Shown here: in pieces, positions 63,513 to 64,000 of the stretch
How the letters are laid out: every line of letters begins with the position of its first letter
Numbering within the stretch: position 1 is the first letter of the stretch
Assembly: GCA_014925825.1 (NCBI GenBank)
Contig: JACGCK010000012.1
Coordinates: forward strand, 248,001 to 312,000
Origin: Pholiota molesta
Lineage: Eukaryota; Basidiomycota; Agaricomycetes; Agaricales; Strophariaceae
DNA length: 64,000 bases
Direction: 5' to 3'
Position numbers and translations under genes: made by a program
The notes under the pieces: generated by a model
Database searches by the model: none
Seen by the model: only the letters and a program-made list of their open reading frames with translations
What the model was told of the DNA's origin: nothing

Positions 63513-63686
63513 CTAAAGTTACGAGCGCAGGTAAGTAACTCAGACGGACACGATGGAGTGTAACGGCTCTATTTCACCTAAAGTTACGAGCGCAGGTAAG
63601 TAACTACGGTGAATATTAGTCTATATTATTTAAGGGTAGAAAACATGAATACTGACCTCAGACGGACACGATGGAGTGTAACGGCT
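63513..63686. repeat. 56-bp direct duplication; one copy split by a 53-bp intron-like insert
   Basis: Copy 1 is 63513-63568. Copy 2 is 63578-63603 plus 63657-63686. The two copies appear identical over all 56 bases, except that copy 2 is interrupted by 63604-63656. On the minus strand that insert begins GTCAGT, contains GACTAAT and ends CCGTAG, so it looks like a spliceosomal intron. Nine bases separate the copies. Confidence 0.8.
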
Positions 63687-63689
63687 GAG

Positions 63690-63897
63690 GTGCAGGGAAA
63701 ATTGCACAGTGGGATATGTGCGCGCGCGGGAAGTGCCGTGCGCGGTGGCGTGATACTGGCTAGTAGGTAGAAAGGCGCGCGGGTGAGCGGCCCGGAATGT
63801 TGGGTCTAAGTAAGTAAATAAGGAATGAAGGGCGCGAAGATAAAGAAAGAAAGAAAAGAAATATGAATAACAAGGGACATGCCAGTTTACACCAACA
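63690..63897 (-). mobile_element. Ty1/copia LTR (3' LTR, inner end at 63897)
   Basis: On the minus strand the purine tract AGGGGAG (63898-63904) is followed by TGTTGGTGTAAACTGGC, the expected LTR start. The LTR has a pyrimidine-rich stretch and GC-rich segments. Its outer (left) end was not resolved: it may end near 63687 or include part of the duplicated block down to about 63569. Confidence 0.7.
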
Positions 63898-63922
63898 CTC
63901 CCCTAAGCTGGATGACTCCCTC

Positions 63923-64000
63923 TTAGTCAACTAGGCGAAGCGCGTGTATTTGATTTTCTGTTGCAACTCGTGGCAGAGGTTTCGTGAGGATGTCGGCGAG
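63923..64000 (-). CDS. Ty1/copia polyprotein C-terminus (RNase H end), cut by window edge
   Basis: The minus strand reads LADILTKPLPRVATENQIHA to a TAA at 63923-63925. LADILTKPLP is the hallmark end of copia RNase H. The polypurine tract and LTR follow directly. The rest of the element lies beyond the window, so whether it is intact is unknown. Confidence 0.85.
   Translation of the reverse strand, partial: LADILTKPLPRVATENQIHALRLVD

Noticed and set aside
1..64000. tRNA genes, rRNA, CRISPR arrays, bacterial operons
   Set aside because: No B-box-like GGTTCGANTCC with a matching cloverleaf, no regular spaced repeats and no operon-like gene spacing were found; the introns mark it as nuclear fungal DNA.

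Overview
This window is nuclear DNA of a filamentous basidiomycete fungus, most likely an Agaricomycete. The evidence is many short GT-AG introns (about 48-65 nt), dense gene packing on both strands, and the gene set: alpha-1,3-glucan synthase, a copper radical oxidase of the glyoxal oxidase type, a GH44 glucanase, fungal G-protein gamma subunits, a DASH-complex subunit and an Argonaute. No tRNA, rRNA, CRISPR or prokaryotic feature was seen.

Layout: 0.3-4 kb holds a mitochondrial SAP-like protein and TRM1 (+). 4.2-16.4 kb holds a divergent pair, the MAPKKK STE11 (-) and the alpha-1,3-glucan synthase AGS1 (+). 17-26.3 kb holds PNO1 (+), a copper radical oxidase (-), a three-KH RNA-binding protein (-) and an ADA2/ADGF-like adenosine deaminase (-). 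27.2-34.2 kb holds a GH44 enzyme, BRX1 and an arrestin-like protein (all +). 34.7-36.4 kb is a nested pair of non-autonomous hAT-like transposons. 37.4-40.3 kb holds a membrane protein and the exosome subunit RRP42 (+). 40.8-49.8 kb holds ADE4, S-adenosylmethionine synthetase, a myotubularin phosphatase and a cupredoxin GPI protein (all -). 50.9-55.1 kb holds a mitochondrial thioredoxin (+), two tandem G-gamma genes (-) and a coiled-coil protein (+). 56.3-62.2 kb holds a membrane protein and an Argonaute (+). 62.7-64 kb holds SPC19 (-), which lacks its 5' end, next to the end of a Ty1/copia element.

Functional links: STE11 and the two G-gamma subunits belong to pheromone/MAPK signalling. TRM1, PNO1, BRX1 and RRP42 are RNA-maturation genes. 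ADE4 and SAM synthetase are one-carbon/purine genes. AGS1, the copper radical oxidase, GH44 and the cupredoxin act at the wall or outside the cell. The Argonaute is an RNA-silencing effector, on the same contig as the mobile elements it might control. No linked pathway cluster is evident.

The dominant oddity is technical. Many conserved genes carry apparent single-base losses, mostly in short homopolymers or repeated bases, which break otherwise good reading frames. I read these as assembly indels rather than pseudogenes. The most interesting biological signals are the nested hAT elements with perfect 8-bp target duplications, the tandem G-gamma paralogues, an ADE4 start codon split by an intron, and a 56-bp duplication at SPC19 in which one copy contains an intron and the other does not.
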